Of a stretch of 64,000 nucleotides of DNA, positions 26,366 through 35,046 are shown piece after piece. The stretch is from NCBI RefSeq assembly GCF_965227735.1, contig NZ_OZ245776.1, positions 4,898,001-4,962,000 of the forward strand, read 5' to 3'. The notes beneath the pieces are model-generated. The model saw only the letters and a list, made by a program, of their open reading frames with translations. It had not been told where the DNA came from and made no database searches. How positions within the stretch are numbered: the stretch's first letter is position 1; every line of letters starts with the position of its first letter. A program made the translations under genes and the position numbers. This stretch comes from Larkinella sp965227735 (GTDB lineage: Bacteria > Bacteroidota > Bacteroidia > Cytophagales > Spirosomataceae).

Positions 26366-27560
26366 GACTGAACGAAATGGTTACGGTGGTTCCCTGGTTA
26401 AGCTGGCTCTGGAAGTCGATGGTGCCGTTGAGCAGCGTCAGATACTGCGCGACGATGTGTAATCCCAAGCCCGTTCCCTGAATGGCCGTGACGTTTTTGG
26501 CGCGGTAAAACCGTTCGAACAAATGCTTCTGATCGTCGGCTGACATGCCGATGCCCTGGTCCTCGATCGACAGGCGGACCCGGCCATCGCGGCACCGGAA
26601 ACGAACCCAAATCGGTTTATTTTCCCCGGAATATTTAATGGCATTCGACAGCAGATTGACCAGCATTTTGCGAACCAGCGACGGATCCAGCCACACGCTT
26701 CCGGCACAATCCCGCTCGGTTTGAATGGTTTGGCCGGGTTTTAACATACCCTGCACATCCGCGATTACGCTGGTTACCAGCTCGTCTAGGTCGAACCGGG
26801 AGTAGGACGCTTCGATTTTTCCTTCTTCCAGCTTGCCAACCGACAAAAACTCTTCCAGAATGTCGTTGAGGTGGTTCACCGACGCCTTGATGCGCTGGAT
26901 GTGGCGGTTGCGTTTGTCCTGCTGCTCCGTTGTTGTGTATTTATTCAGCAAATCGGCCGACGTCTGGATGGCGCTCAGGGGCGTTCGGAATTCGTGCGAT
27001 GCCATCGACACGAAGCGGGATTTGAGTTCGCCCAGTTCGCGCTCGGTGGTCAGGGCTTTTGACAGCTCGTCTTTCGACAATTCCAACTGGTGCAGCGTCA
27101 CCATGAGGGCGTTGGTCCGGTCGGCTACTTTCTGTTCCAGTTCGGCGTTCAGTTGTTCGATGCGGTTTTTCTGTTCGATGAGTACCCGCTCGGCTTCTTT
27201 TTTGTAGGTCGTATCGATGATGTAGGCGACCACAAACAGCTCATTTTCCCGGTGAAAATAACTCAGGCTAATTTCGGCCGGAAACAGCGAACCGTCTTTG
27301 CGTTTGACGTGCAGATCGCGACCGTGGCCCATCGGGCGTACTTCCGGCCGGGCATTAAACGACTTCCGGAGGTTCTGGTGGAGGTGAACCAGCGAGTCGG
27401 GAACGAGCAATTCGATGGATTGTCCCACCATTTCGGCTTCCGAATACCCAAATAGTTGGAGCGCGTAATGACTCACCGAAATCATCCGGCCCCGGCTGTC
27501 GGAGAGAATAATGCCGATGGTCGCGTTGGCAAAAACGGCGGAAAATAGGTCGGAAATCAT
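26343..27560 (-). CDS. PAS-domain histidine kinase
   Basis: 405 residues with no membrane segment, so probably cytoplasmic. A PAS domain covers about 5-120 (FANATIGIILSDSRGRM, FGYSEAEMVGQSIELLVPDS). A coiled coil runs from about 120 to 178, the HisKA phospho-acceptor is His189 (SMASHEFRTPLS), and the catalytic domain has LLSNAIKYS, EDQGIGMS and GTGLGLHIV. The stop lies inside the next gene, giving a 23-bp overlap with the REC-CRP regulator. The pair looks like a one-input switch with a small-molecule or redox signal. Confidence 0.94.
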   Translation of the reverse strand: MISDLFSAVFANATIGIILSDSRGRMISVSHYALQLFGYSEAEMVGQSIELLVPDSLVHLHQNLRKSFNARPEVRPMGHGRDLHVKRKDGSLFPAEISLSYFHRENELFVVAYIIDTTYKKEAERVLIEQKNRIEQLNAELEQKVADRTNALMVTLHQLELSKDELSKALTTERELGELKSRFVSMASHEFRTPLSAIQTSADLLNKYTTTEQQDKRNRHIQRIKASVNHLNDILEEFLSVGKLEEGKIEASYSRFDLDELVTSVIADVQGMLKPGQTIQTERDCAGSVWLDPSLVRKMLVNLLSNAIKYSGENKPIWVRFRCRDGRVRLSIEDQGIGMSADDQKHLFERFYRAKNVTAIQGTGLGLHIVAQYLTLLNGTIDFQSQLNQGTTVTISFSHEDDSAH

Positions 27561-27712
27561 GCGGTTTGTCCGGAAACTGGCAATAAAAGAGCATCTAACG
27601 GGATTGGATGCAAGTTAAGCGGGAAAAAGAAGCCGCTACCTGACAAAAATCAGTTCGCGAACCAACCTATCTCATGGTCGTTGGGGCGGTAAAGCGGCAA
27701 TTTTGGGTATTC

Positions 27713-27808
27713 TGTTTAGAGTTTATGATTTCCGGGTTGATCGTTGGGGCTGACTTATGCTGCTCTCGTATCGTAAACCGTAAACTTTAAACCGTAAACC
27801 ATGAACTG
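27713..27808. repeat. Divergent member of the heptamer palindromic repeat family
   Basis: The right part reads as five 7-bp units TAAACCG, TAAACTT, TAAACCG, TAAACCA, TGAACTG (27774-27808). The left part has GTTTAGA and GTTTATG followed by GGGGCTGAC (27747-27755), the hallmark word of the family. The element ends just before the thioredoxin-like gene. Confidence 0.5.
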
Positions 27809-27813
27809 AATTT

Positions 27814-28137
27814 ATGAACTCGACCCTTTTTCGGCCCCTGATCGTTCCCGCCAAAACCGTGGTTCTGCTGGTGTTTGTCCCTAATTCCGGGTCACAGCAG
27901 AATTCGGTCAATCAGTTGTTGGACCGGGTTGGAGTGGTGTTGGGCGATCGCATTCGGATCACCCGCGTCGATCAGGTCGTTCATCCTGAAGTGGTCAGAA
28001 GCTTTGGGGTTCACCAGTTGCCGTCGTTCATTCTGCTGAAACAGGGCATTGAGATCTGGCGGCACAACGGGTTGATGGACGCCCGGGAGTTAGTTCGTAC
28101 CCTGTCGGTGCAACTCCAGGAAGAGGGCAGGGAGTAG
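27814..28137 (+). CDS. Thioredoxin-fold protein lacking the CxxC site
   Basis: 107 residues. The order fits a thioredoxin fold: a beta strand VVLLVFVPNSGSQQ where CxxC would be (no Cys at all), a helix, RVDQVVHPEVVRSFGVHQLPS with the cis-Pro position, and ILLKQGIEIWRHNGLMDARELV. It cannot be a dithiol oxidoreductase and may be a binding protein. It is a lone gene between the kinase and the convergent TPR gene. Confidence 0.7.
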   Translation: MNSTLFRPLIVPAKTVVLLVFVPNSGSQQNSVNQLLDRVGVVLGDRIRITRVDQVVHPEVVRSFGVHQLPSFILLKQGIEIWRHNGLMDARELVRTLSVQLQEEGRE

Positions 28138-28224
28138 ATCAATCGCAATCTAGTAAGCGTAAATATAGTGCCGTGTAAATTCTGACTTAGCTGTTCGGAA
28201 ACGTACCCTGAAAGCGTGTGATGG

Positions 28225-28268
28225 GAAAACAAAACCCTGCCAGGGGTCTAAACCGCCCCGGCAGGGTT
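28225..28268 (-). terminator. Intrinsic terminator of the TPR-protein gene
   Basis: On the minus strand AACCCTGCC-GGGG pairs with CCCC-GGCAGGGTT with one bulged base (28233-28268), followed by TTTTGTTTT. It lies 31 bp past the stop codon. Confidence 0.85.
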
Positions 28269-28299
28269 CCCATTTACCATCTTACTCAAACGTACTCAA

Positions 28300-30018
28300 C
28301 TATTTATTGTCGTCCGTAGCCGAAGCTTCCGGTTTTTCCTCTTCTTTTTTGGTATCCGCCACCCTATCCCGTTTATCGATGTAGTCCAGCAGTTGCTGAA
28401 CGTTCTTGTTGGCGGGGTCCAGCTCCAGCGTCTTTTGCAGATACGGAACCGCCTGAGCAATGTCTTTTTCGCGGTAATACTGATAACCGATGAAGCTGTT
28501 GGCTTCAATCAGGTCTTTCTTCGACACCTTGGACGAATCGGCACTTTCCAGAAAAGCCTGGTAATACGTAATGGCCCGCAGACCGGCGCTGTCATCTTTC
28601 ATATACCGGTTGACCCGCGCGCGCCAGAAAGGCCCCCGGTCGTAGGTGGGATTGACCTCCGTCAGTTTGGCAAAAGCCGAGTCGGCTTTCGGCAGCAGGG
28701 TGCTGTCTTTGTTGATGGAAAATCCGAAATACGCACTCCGGCCGACGTTGTAATAATCCTGCCCTACCACGCGCTGGTTGTGTTGTTGCTTCCACTGGAT
28801 GCCCTGTTCGTAGGCGCGGGCGGCCTCGCCGTAGTTTTTGAGGTCTTTATACTGAATCAGCGCGATTTCGTCGAAATAGTTTTTGGACGTGTCCGCCGTG
28901 GCTTTGTTCAAAAACACCAGCGCCAGCGAATCACTGACGGTTGTCGTATCGGCGCGGTTGGCATAGGCCCGGCCCAGAGCCGCATAGTCCATCGTAAACT
29001 GGTCTTCTTCTTTCGATTCGTTCAGCACCTGCTGCATCAGCTCCAGGGCTTCGTCATACTTTTTGTAGTCGTCCGTCACGTAGGCATAGGCATACATGCG
29101 CCGGACGGCGTTGCTGTTTTTCAGGAGCGACTGGTCTTTGATTTTGGCCAGATAGTCCATCATGTTCTTGTAATCTTCGCTCAGGAAAGCCAGCTTGGTG
29201 TAGCGCAGGATGGTCGAATCGGACGGTTCTGAGTTATCCACCATTTTTTTGTAATTATAAGCCGACGACCGGTAATTGCGGCTCAGGGAGTACAGATCAC
29301 CCAGGTTTTCGTAGGCTGGCGTGAACGTCGAATCGACGCCGAGGGCTTTGACGAAGTAATCACGCGCGGTGTTGTAGTTTTTCGACCCTTTGAAAATATA
29401 ACCGATGTTCGTCAGGACGTACGGTTGCTGAGCGTCAAGCTGCAAAGCCGATTCGTAGGCCGACACGGCTTCGCCACCCTGGTTTTTCAGGCGCAGCGCG
29501 TCACCTTTCAAGACATAATATCCGGCTTTTTTCTCCACTTTTTCGTTGGACAACACCTTGTCGATCAACCGCAGGGCTTCGTCGGGATTCCGGTTTTTGT
29601 CGATGAGAATGTTCATTTCGGCCAGTCGGTGGAGCCAGTCGGGGTGTTTGCGTTTGGCTTTTTTCTCCACTTCAGCCCAGAGCGTTTTGGCTTCGTCGGC
29701 TTGCCCGCGCAGCAGGGCCACGCCCCCCAGACCGATTTTATTCAGGTAGTTCTTTTTTTCCAGATCAGCCCCTTTCTGAAAGGCCAGACGAGCCGAATCA
29801 GGCTGGTTGATTTGCAGGTAATACCGGCCCAGAAAGAAATAGGAATCGGGAGATGGCTGGCTGGAAACGGCCTGCCGGTAGAGCTGACCCGCCTGCTGGG
29901 GCCGGTCGGACTGAAAATGGGTGATGGCCTGCTGGATCGTGGCATCGGCGGATTGTGCGACCGCCGTACTGCCCGCCAGAAGCGCCCCTATCAAGGAAAA
30001 GATGATGTGCTTTTTCAT
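28300..30018 (-). CDS. Exported tetratricopeptide-repeat protein
   Basis: 572 residues with a Sec signal (about 1-21, STAVAQS) and roughly ten TPR-like helical pairs from residue 28 to 545 (SYFFLGRYYLQINQPDSARL, ALRLKNQGGEAVSAYESALQ, PYVLTNIGYIFKGSKNYNTA). The C-terminus is acidic. TPR proteins of this type are periplasmic scaffolds; no enzyme domain is seen. Its promoter carries the four-box CTAAG operator at 30093-30130, shared with the ClC gene, the kinase operon and a candidate sRNA, so it is likely a target of the OmpR-type regulator at 46245. Confidence 0.9.
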   Translation of the reverse strand: MKKHIIFSLIGALLAGSTAVAQSADATIQQAITHFQSDRPQQAGQLYRQAVSSQPSPDSYFFLGRYYLQINQPDSARLAFQKGADLEKKNYLNKIGLGGVALLRGQADEAKTLWAEVEKKAKRKHPDWLHRLAEMNILIDKNRNPDEALRLIDKVLSNEKVEKKAGYYVLKGDALRLKNQGGEAVSAYESALQLDAQQPYVLTNIGYIFKGSKNYNTARDYFVKALGVDSTFTPAYENLGDLYSLSRNYRSSAYNYKKMVDNSEPSDSTILRYTKLAFLSEDYKNMMDYLAKIKDQSLLKNSNAVRRMYAYAYVTDDYKKYDEALELMQQVLNESKEEDQFTMDYAALGRAYANRADTTTVSDSLALVFLNKATADTSKNYFDEIALIQYKDLKNYGEAARAYEQGIQWKQQHNQRVVGQDYYNVGRSAYFGFSINKDSTLLPKADSAFAKLTEVNPTYDRGPFWRARVNRYMKDDSAGLRAITYYQAFLESADSSKVSKKDLIEANSFIGYQYYREKDIAQAVPYLQKTLELDPANKNVQQLLDYIDKRDRVADTKKEEEKPEASATDDNK

Positions 30019-30046
30019 GGTTTTGAGCGTTTGCGTGGATGCATTT

Positions 30047-30065
30047 CACCGGGAAAATCCCGGTG
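30047..30065 (-). promoter_or_regulatory. Hairpin in the TPR-gene leader
   Basis: CACCGGGA/TCCCGGTG is a perfect 8-bp stem with a 3-nt loop, 29 bp upstream of the start codon and downstream of the predicted transcription start. It could affect translation or mRNA stability. Confidence 0.45.
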
Positions 30066-30074
30066 GGATGGACT

Positions 30075-30130
30075 GCAAATTGCATGAGAAAGCTAAGAAC
30101 GGGCTTAATAAAACCTTAGAATTGCCTTAG
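30075..30130 (-). promoter_or_regulatory. Four-box CTAAG operator and -7 element of the TPR gene
   Basis: Read on the minus strand, boxes CTAAG, CTAAG, TTAAG, CTTAG (30093-30130) are spaced exactly 11 bp apart. After 10 bp comes CAATTTGC (30075-30082), a -7-like element. The same layout is found at 31732-31787, 45966-46021 and 47035-47090. Four direct half-sites at one per helical turn are typical for two OmpR/PhoB-family dimers replacing the -33 contact. Confidence 0.75.
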
Positions 30131-30160
30131 AGCCTGCGGACGTCAGTGGCCGGAAAACCG

Positions 30161-31642
30161 TCAGGTTGCTTTCGGTGTCGCAACCGGTTCGTTGGGCATG
30201 GCTTGGTGGGTTTCGGCCAGAAATCCTTTTTTCAGGTGTTCATACATCGAGTGTGGATCGACCAGCGAAGCTACCAGTTGCGCGGTCATGCCGCCGAGCA
30301 GCAGCGGGAAGATGGCCGAGTGGCGGTCGGTCATTTCCAGCACCAGAATGGCCGCTGTGAAAGGCGAACGCACCACGCCGGTCAGAAAACTCACCATCCC
30401 GACCAGCACCACAACGGTGGTTTCCTGCTGGTCAATCGTCAATACGTGCGCAATCAGTTCGCCCAAAACGGCTCCGGCGCTCAATGAGGTGGCAAAGATT
30501 CCCCCGGCTCCCCCGCTGCTGTAGCTCAAAACCATGCCCATGATCCGGGCCGGAAACACGTACCAGGGCACTTCGCCGGGGTGGTGGAACAGCAGGTGAT
30601 TGATGAGCGGTTTGCCGGTTCCGGCCGCATCGAGGCCACCCCAGTAGATCAGGGCGGCAAACAGGACGCCACAGCCGATGACCCAAAGCACCTGCTGCGG
30701 CACGGTTTTCCAGGTTTTCCGGTATTGATTGATTTGCACCAGCAGTTTGCCAAAGAGCGCCCCGGCCAGCCCGGCGATGAGCGCAGTAACAAAGGCTACA
30801 CCCAGAAAAGACAGGCCGGTGGTAGGAATGGCGGGATAGCCGAGGTATAGATAGGAGCCCAGCAGAGCCTGTGCCGTCATGCCGGCAATGATGACGGCGG
30901 TGAAAACAGCGGTTCGGTAGAGCGTGATGTGCGTGTGCGTCAGTTCTTCCACCACAAACACGATGCCGCCCAGCGGGGTGTTGAACGCGGCCGCCAGCCC
31001 GGCGGCTCCGCCGGTGACGAGCACAATCTGGCGGGATAGCTGCGGCCAGCCCCGGGGTTGCAGGCGGTTGATGAGTTGAAAGAGCGAGGCCGAAATCTGA
31101 ATCGTGGGACCTTCGCGGCCAATGGCTCCCCCGCCGAGCAACAGAATCCCGCTGCTCAGGATTTTGACGATGGCAATCCGGATGCTCAGCAGATACGAAA
31201 TTTTGGTGTGATGGGCGGGGGTCGCCAGGTCAATGGCGGCCATGAGTTGCGGAATACCGCTCCCGCGGGCGGCCGGAGCCAGCACCCGAACCAGCGCCCA
31301 TGAAAGCAAAAAACAGAGTGGGGTGAGCAGGAAAGCCCAGGCCGGAATCCGCTGAAACCAGGTTTGAAAGGTGGCTTCTGACCACGCAAACAGGCGTTCG
31401 TAGCCCACCGTCACCAGGCCCGTCAGGAGTGAGGCAATCCAGAACGGAATGGATTGCAGCGTAGTTCGGCGGACGCGCTCATTGTAAATGGACCGGACAA
31501 AACGGTTGTCGAAACGGGTTAATAGCTTCTGGTACAACGAGGGCTGGTTTTTCATCAACGATAGAAACGTTCCGACGGTCTGTTTTGTAAATCTGGAAAA
31601 AGAACGAATTTTAAACGCTTTCCAATCCAATAAGTTATTCAT
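30161..31642 (-). CDS. ClC-family chloride channel or H+/Cl- antiporter
   Basis: 493 residues with the ClC signature motifs GSGIP (127-131), GREGP (175-179, gating Glu177) and a GGIFATSLSAGA variant of the third motif, plus about ten membrane helices. The gating Glu favours H+/Cl- exchange over a pure channel, but the proton-side Glu was not assigned. No CBS domains are present. ATG at 31642; an in-frame ATG at 31555 is possible. Its promoter carries the four-box operator (31750-31787) oriented toward this gene, so it is a probable target of the regulator at 46245. Confidence 0.93.
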   Translation of the reverse strand: MNNLLDWKAFKIRSFSRFTKQTVGTFLSLMKNQPSLYQKLLTRFDNRFVRSIYNERVRRTTLQSIPFWIASLLTGLVTVGYERLFAWSEATFQTWFQRIPAWAFLLTPLCFLLSWALVRVLAPAARGSGIPQLMAAIDLATPAHHTKISYLLSIRIAIVKILSSGILLLGGGAIGREGPTIQISASLFQLINRLQPRGWPQLSRQIVLVTGGAAGLAAAFNTPLGGIVFVVEELTHTHITLYRTAVFTAVIIAGMTAQALLGSYLYLGYPAIPTTGLSFLGVAFVTALIAGLAGALFGKLLVQINQYRKTWKTVPQQVLWVIGCGVLFAALIYWGGLDAAGTGKPLINHLLFHHPGEVPWYVFPARIMGMVLSYSSGGAGGIFATSLSAGAVLGELIAHVLTIDQQETTVVVLVGMVSFLTGVVRSPFTAAILVLEMTDRHSAIFPLLLGGMTAQLVASLVDPHSMYEHLKKGFLAETHQAMPNEPVATPKAT

Positions 31643-31731
31643 TGGGCTGAGTCCTGGTGCGTTGCAGAAAGCGGTTTACCACCTGGTATTTATCGATCTA
31701 CTATCTGAACCTGTGGATTGGTGCTGGCTGC

Positions 31732-31787
31732 CAAAGCTGACGAACACCGATTAGGCCGGGCTTAATACCGGATTAGATTTTGCTTAG
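31732..31787 (-). promoter_or_regulatory. Four-box CTAAG operator and -7 element of the ClC gene
   Basis: Read on the minus strand, boxes CTAAG, CTAAT, TTAAG, CTAAT (31750-31787) lie exactly 11 bp apart. Ten bp further is CAGCTTTG (31732-31739), matching nAnnTTTG. The predicted start of transcription leaves a leader of about 85 nt to the ATG at 31642. The direction points to ClC, not to the divergent DUF389 gene. Confidence 0.75.
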
Positions 31788-31906
31788 AACCCGGTTTTTT
31801 GGAACAAAAATTGCGTTTTTTAAGATAGATTCAACCCGGTTCTGGTGTCATCTTCTTATTGGAAAAACCGGAAAGCATCAGATTAGCTCCTAAACCTACC
31901 GACGTT

Positions 31907-33301
31907 ATGTTAACCGAAGAGCGGAATCAAGCCCAAAAACAACGAAGTTCGACCTGGGATACCATCCGCCATTTCATCCGCGACCGGTTCAGTCTGGATG
32001 AGGATAAGGCCGATGAAGCCGAAATTATTCAGTCCATCAGCCGGGGTATCGAGTTTAAAGGGACCAATCTGTGGGCGCTTATTTTTGCCATCTTCATTGC
32101 CTCCATCGGGTTGGATGTCAATTCGACGGCGGTCATCATCGGAGCCATGCTCATCTCTCCGCTGATGGGGCCTATTATGGGCATTGGATTGGGCGTGGGC
32201 ATCAACGATCTGGCCCTGATTCAACGGGCCTTCAAAAACCTGTTCATTGCCGCCATCATCAGTCTGCTGACGTCCACTCTCTACTTTCTGGTTAGTCCAC
32301 TGCACATTGCGCAGTCGGAATTACTGGCCCGTACCTCGCCCACCATTTGGGATGCGTTCATCGCTTTTTTTGGGGGCCTGGCCGGCATTGTGGCAGGGTC
32401 GCGACGGGACAAAATCAGCAATGTTATTCCGGGCGTGGCCATTGCCACCGCTCTGATGCCGCCCCTTTGCACGGCGGGTTACGGCATCGCCAACGGCAAT
32501 ATTTCGTACTTTTTCGGGGCATTTTACCTGTTTCTGATCAACAGTGTCTGCATTAGCCTGTCCACCTTTCTGATCGTACGGTTTCTGGGGTATCACCAGA
32601 AGGAATACGCCAATCCGGCCATCGAGAAACGGGTTAAAAATACCATTCTGGTCGCCGTCCTGATCGTGCTTGTACCAAGCACCTACCTGGGCTACCAGAT
32701 TGTTCGGAAAACCATCTTTGAGCAAGCCGCCAAACGGTTTGTGACCAACGAAGGAAATTTTCAGTATCGGCAGGTGGTCAATTATACGGCGCGTTACCAG
32801 CGGAATGCAAGCAGTATCGAACTCATGGTGGTGGGCGAACCCATGCCACCCGATTCGATTCAGCTCCTGAAAGCCAAGTTGCCTGCCTATGGATTGGGGA
32901 ATACCGCCCTGATCATCAGGCAGGGAGCCTTGAAAGATGCGGAAGTCGATGTCAACACCATCACGTCGACCGTCACCGACCAGATCATCAAATACAGTCA
33001 GGGGTCGATTGCCCGCAAAGACCAGACGATCGATTCACTCCGGAATTACATCGAAACCACGCAATCGGCCCATTTGCCAGTGGCCGATTTGCGCGACGAA
33101 CTCAAAACCCTCATGCCCGACGTGCAGTCGTTCACAGCCGCGCGGTCGCTGGTCATGAGCCGCACCGGCAACCGCCCGGATACGGTTTTGCTGGTCTACG
33201 CCAAATTCAGCCGCCGACACCGGCCCGCCGAAAAAAGGCGTATCGAAAACTGGCTGCGCAGCCGCACCAAGAGCCGGAAAATTAAGTTGATCGTGGAATA
33301 G
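31907..33301 (+). CDS. DUF389 (TIGR00341-type) integral membrane protein
   Basis: 464 residues from the ATG at 31907 (MLTEERNQAQKQ); a TTG at 31859 would add 16 residues. The DUF389 core covers about 45-260 with six hydrophobic segments and typical words GLDVNSTAVIIGAMLISPLMGPIMG, GVAIATALMPPLCTAGYG. A soluble C-terminal region follows (about 270-464). The function of the family is not established. It is divergent from the ClC gene. Confidence 0.9.
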   Translation: MLTEERNQAQKQRSSTWDTIRHFIRDRFSLDEDKADEAEIIQSISRGIEFKGTNLWALIFAIFIASIGLDVNSTAVIIGAMLISPLMGPIMGIGLGVGINDLALIQRAFKNLFIAAIISLLTSTLYFLVSPLHIAQSELLARTSPTIWDAFIAFFGGLAGIVAGSRRDKISNVIPGVAIATALMPPLCTAGYGIANGNISYFFGAFYLFLINSVCISLSTFLIVRFLGYHQKEYANPAIEKRVKNTILVAVLIVLVPSTYLGYQIVRKTIFEQAAKRFVTNEGNFQYRQVVNYTARYQRNASSIELMVVGEPMPPDSIQLLKAKLPAYGLGNTALIIRQGALKDAEVDVNTITSTVTDQIIKYSQGSIARKDQTIDSLRNYIETTQSAHLPVADLRDELKTLMPDVQSFTAARSLVMSRTGNRPDTVLLVYAKFSRRHRPAEKRRIENWLRSRTKSRKIKLIVE

Positions 33302-33315
33302 CCTTCTGGCTGAAG

Positions 33316-34218
33316 TCAGATAACCGTATTCTTCTCGAAAATCTGCTGAATTCGGGCAATTTCTTCGCTGTAGATGGTTTTTTTCCGGGTGCCGAAATAC
33401 AGCGTGTTTTCAATGACGTTCGTTCCTTCCCAAACCAGTTTCACCAGTCCCCGATCCATTTCGTCCCGGCACAGAAAATCCGGAATGATCGAAAAACCCT
33501 CCCGGTCGCTCAGGCAGCGGACAATGGAGCAGATGTTCGGCACAATGTAGTTGGGTTTGAAGTCCGGGTGGCGGTTGAAATTCAGGTGCCAGAACCGCCT
33601 GAGGTGATCCATGTCGGCGGCTGTGCTGTACCAGACCTGCTGTTTTAACCAGACTTCGGCTTCGCCAAACTTTTTCTGATTCAGCAACGCGTCCAGTTCG
33701 GCGGTTTGCGACCTTGCACCCCCGATCAGCACAATTCGCTCTTTCGAAAACGGCTGGTAAGTCAGGTTGGTCTGTGTGCCTTTCTGGGGCGTAATGATCA
33801 GATCCAGCAAGCCTTTGTCCAGATCGTGCTGCATTTCGGTGTATTCCCCAAACTTGATGATGACGTTGAAGGGCAGCGTAGCGATGTGCGGTTCCAGCGT
33901 AAACTGAAACGTCTCGAAACACATGCCGATGCTGATGGTCGCCCTGCCGGTTCTGGAGCTTTTGTGAAACTGCTGTTCGGCGGCTTCGAGCTTGCTGATG
34001 GGCTCCAGAATGAAATTATACATGACTTTTCCGCGTTCTGTCGGCACCATTTTCCGGGCCGCCCGGTCGAAGAGTTTGTAGCCCGTATGCGCTTCCAGCG
34101 AATTCAGGTGCAGGCTGACGCCCGGTTGCGAAATATACAGGGCTTGGGCCGCTGCGGTCAGTGAACCGGTTTCGTAGATGGCCTTGAACGTCCGAAACCA
34201 TTCCAGATTGGCAATCAT
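33316..34218 (-). CDS. LysR-family transcriptional regulator
   Basis: 300 residues. Winged HTH at 1-60 (FKAIYETGSLTAAAQALYIS, PGVSLHLNSLEAHTGYKLFDR), then a substrate-binding effector domain. It is divergent from an mdaB-like quinone reductase gene and likely controls it in response to a quinone or electrophile, which is the usual arrangement. A TAGATTTG promoter element lies 21 bp upstream of its start. Confidence 0.94.
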   Translation of the reverse strand: MIANLEWFRTFKAIYETGSLTAAAQALYISQPGVSLHLNSLEAHTGYKLFDRAARKMVPTERGKVMYNFILEPISKLEAAEQQFHKSSRTGRATISIGMCFETFQFTLEPHIATLPFNVIIKFGEYTEMQHDLDKGLLDLIITPQKGTQTNLTYQPFSKERIVLIGGARSQTAELDALLNQKKFGEAEVWLKQQVWYSTAADMDHLRRFWHLNFNRHPDFKPNYIVPNICSIVRCLSDREGFSIIPDFLCRDEMDRGLVKLVWEGTNVIENTLYFGTRKKTIYSEEIARIQQIFEKNTVI

Positions 34219-34238
34219 GATCTATCAGTTTTATGATG

Positions 34239-34246
34239 CAAATCTA
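34239..34246 (-). promoter_or_regulatory. -7 element (TAGATTTG) of the LysR gene
   Basis: On the minus strand TAGATTTG matches TAnnTTTG exactly and is followed by CATC, as is the mdaB-side element. It is 20 bp from the ATG at 34218. The two divergent elements are 36 bp apart, so a regulator bound between them could act on both. Confidence 0.6.
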
Positions 34247-34282
34247 CTATTTAACTTATTTTTATGATAGTGGTAGGGCCAT

Positions 34283-34290
34283 TACTTTTG
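34283..34290 (+). promoter_or_regulatory. -7 element (TACTTTTG) of the mdaB-like gene
   Basis: TACTTTTG matches TAnnTTTG exactly, 24 bp before the ATG at 34315. This supports 34315 over the upstream in-frame start at 34264, which would lie above the promoter. Confidence 0.6.
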
Positions 34291-34314
34291 CATCGACATA
34301 AACGAAAAACACCC

Positions 34315-34926
34315 ATGAAGAATATATTTGTAATCAATGGCGGTCAAAAATTTGCCCATTCAGGCGGGGCATTCAACCAGACGCTGACGGGCTGGACCGT
34401 CGATTTTCTGCGCCAGCATCCTGATTTTGCCGTAAAAGTGACCAATGTCAACGACGACTACGACCCCGCTGAAGAAGTGAAAAAATACGTCTGGGCGGAT
34501 GTGGTGATTTACCACACGCCGGTCTGGTGGTTTCAGGTACCCCACCGGCTGAAGGAGTACATCGACGTCGTGTTTACGGCGGGTCATCAGCAGGGCATTT
34601 ACGTCAGTGATGGTCGTTCGCGGACAAATCCGGCCGTCAACTACGGCACCGGCGGAACGTTGCAGGGGCGGCACTATATGCTCACCACAAGCTGGAATGC
34701 GCCGGAAGAAGCCTTCACGCTGCCCGGCGAGTTTTTCAACCAAAAAAGTGTCGATGAAGGTGTCATGTTCGGGTTTCACCGGATGAATGCTTTTACGGGA
34801 ATGGAGCCGCTGGAAGGGCTGCACTTTCATGATGTGGAAAAGAATGCCAACATCGACCGGGATCGGCAACGGTATTTTGCCCATCTGGAACGGGTGCTGT
34901 TGAGCGATTCCGTGGTGGCTGCTTAA
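34315..34926 (+). CDS. mdaB: NAD(P)H:quinone reductase / modulator of drug activity B
   Basis: 203 residues with a flavodoxin-like fold. It aligns by eye along its length with E. coli MdaB: IFVINGGQKFAHSGG, YVWADVVIYHTPVWWFQVP, LKEYIDVVFTAGHQQGIYVSDGR, YGTGGTLQGRHYMLTTSWNAP, GMEPLEGLHFHDV. MdaB reduces quinones by two electrons using FAD, avoiding semiquinone radicals. The divergent LysR gene is its probable regulator. Confidence 0.93.
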   Translation: MKNIFVINGGQKFAHSGGAFNQTLTGWTVDFLRQHPDFAVKVTNVNDDYDPAEEVKKYVWADVVIYHTPVWWFQVPHRLKEYIDVVFTAGHQQGIYVSDGRSRTNPAVNYGTGGTLQGRHYMLTTSWNAPEEAFTLPGEFFNQKSVDEGVMFGFHRMNAFTGMEPLEGLHFHDVEKNANIDRDRQRYFAHLERVLLSDSVVAA

Positions 34927-35046
34927 GGCGGTTTTTCAAAACCGACCGGCTGACCGGGTTGATGCGTTTGGAAGATCGATCAGGAGGGCGTAATTTGTGG
35001 ACACCGATTCAGGTGTCTTCCCAACCATTCGATTAACTCATTCTTC

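Noticed and set aside
31750..31787. CTAAG operator as a control site for the DUF389 gene
   Set aside because: In the three other sites the boxes point to the controlled promoter; here that direction and the 10-bp spacing to a -7 element fit the ClC gene, not DUF389. A dual role is not excluded.
34264..34314. Upstream start for the MdaB-like protein
   Set aside because: It lies upstream of the TACTTTTG promoter element and adds residues not found in MdaB.
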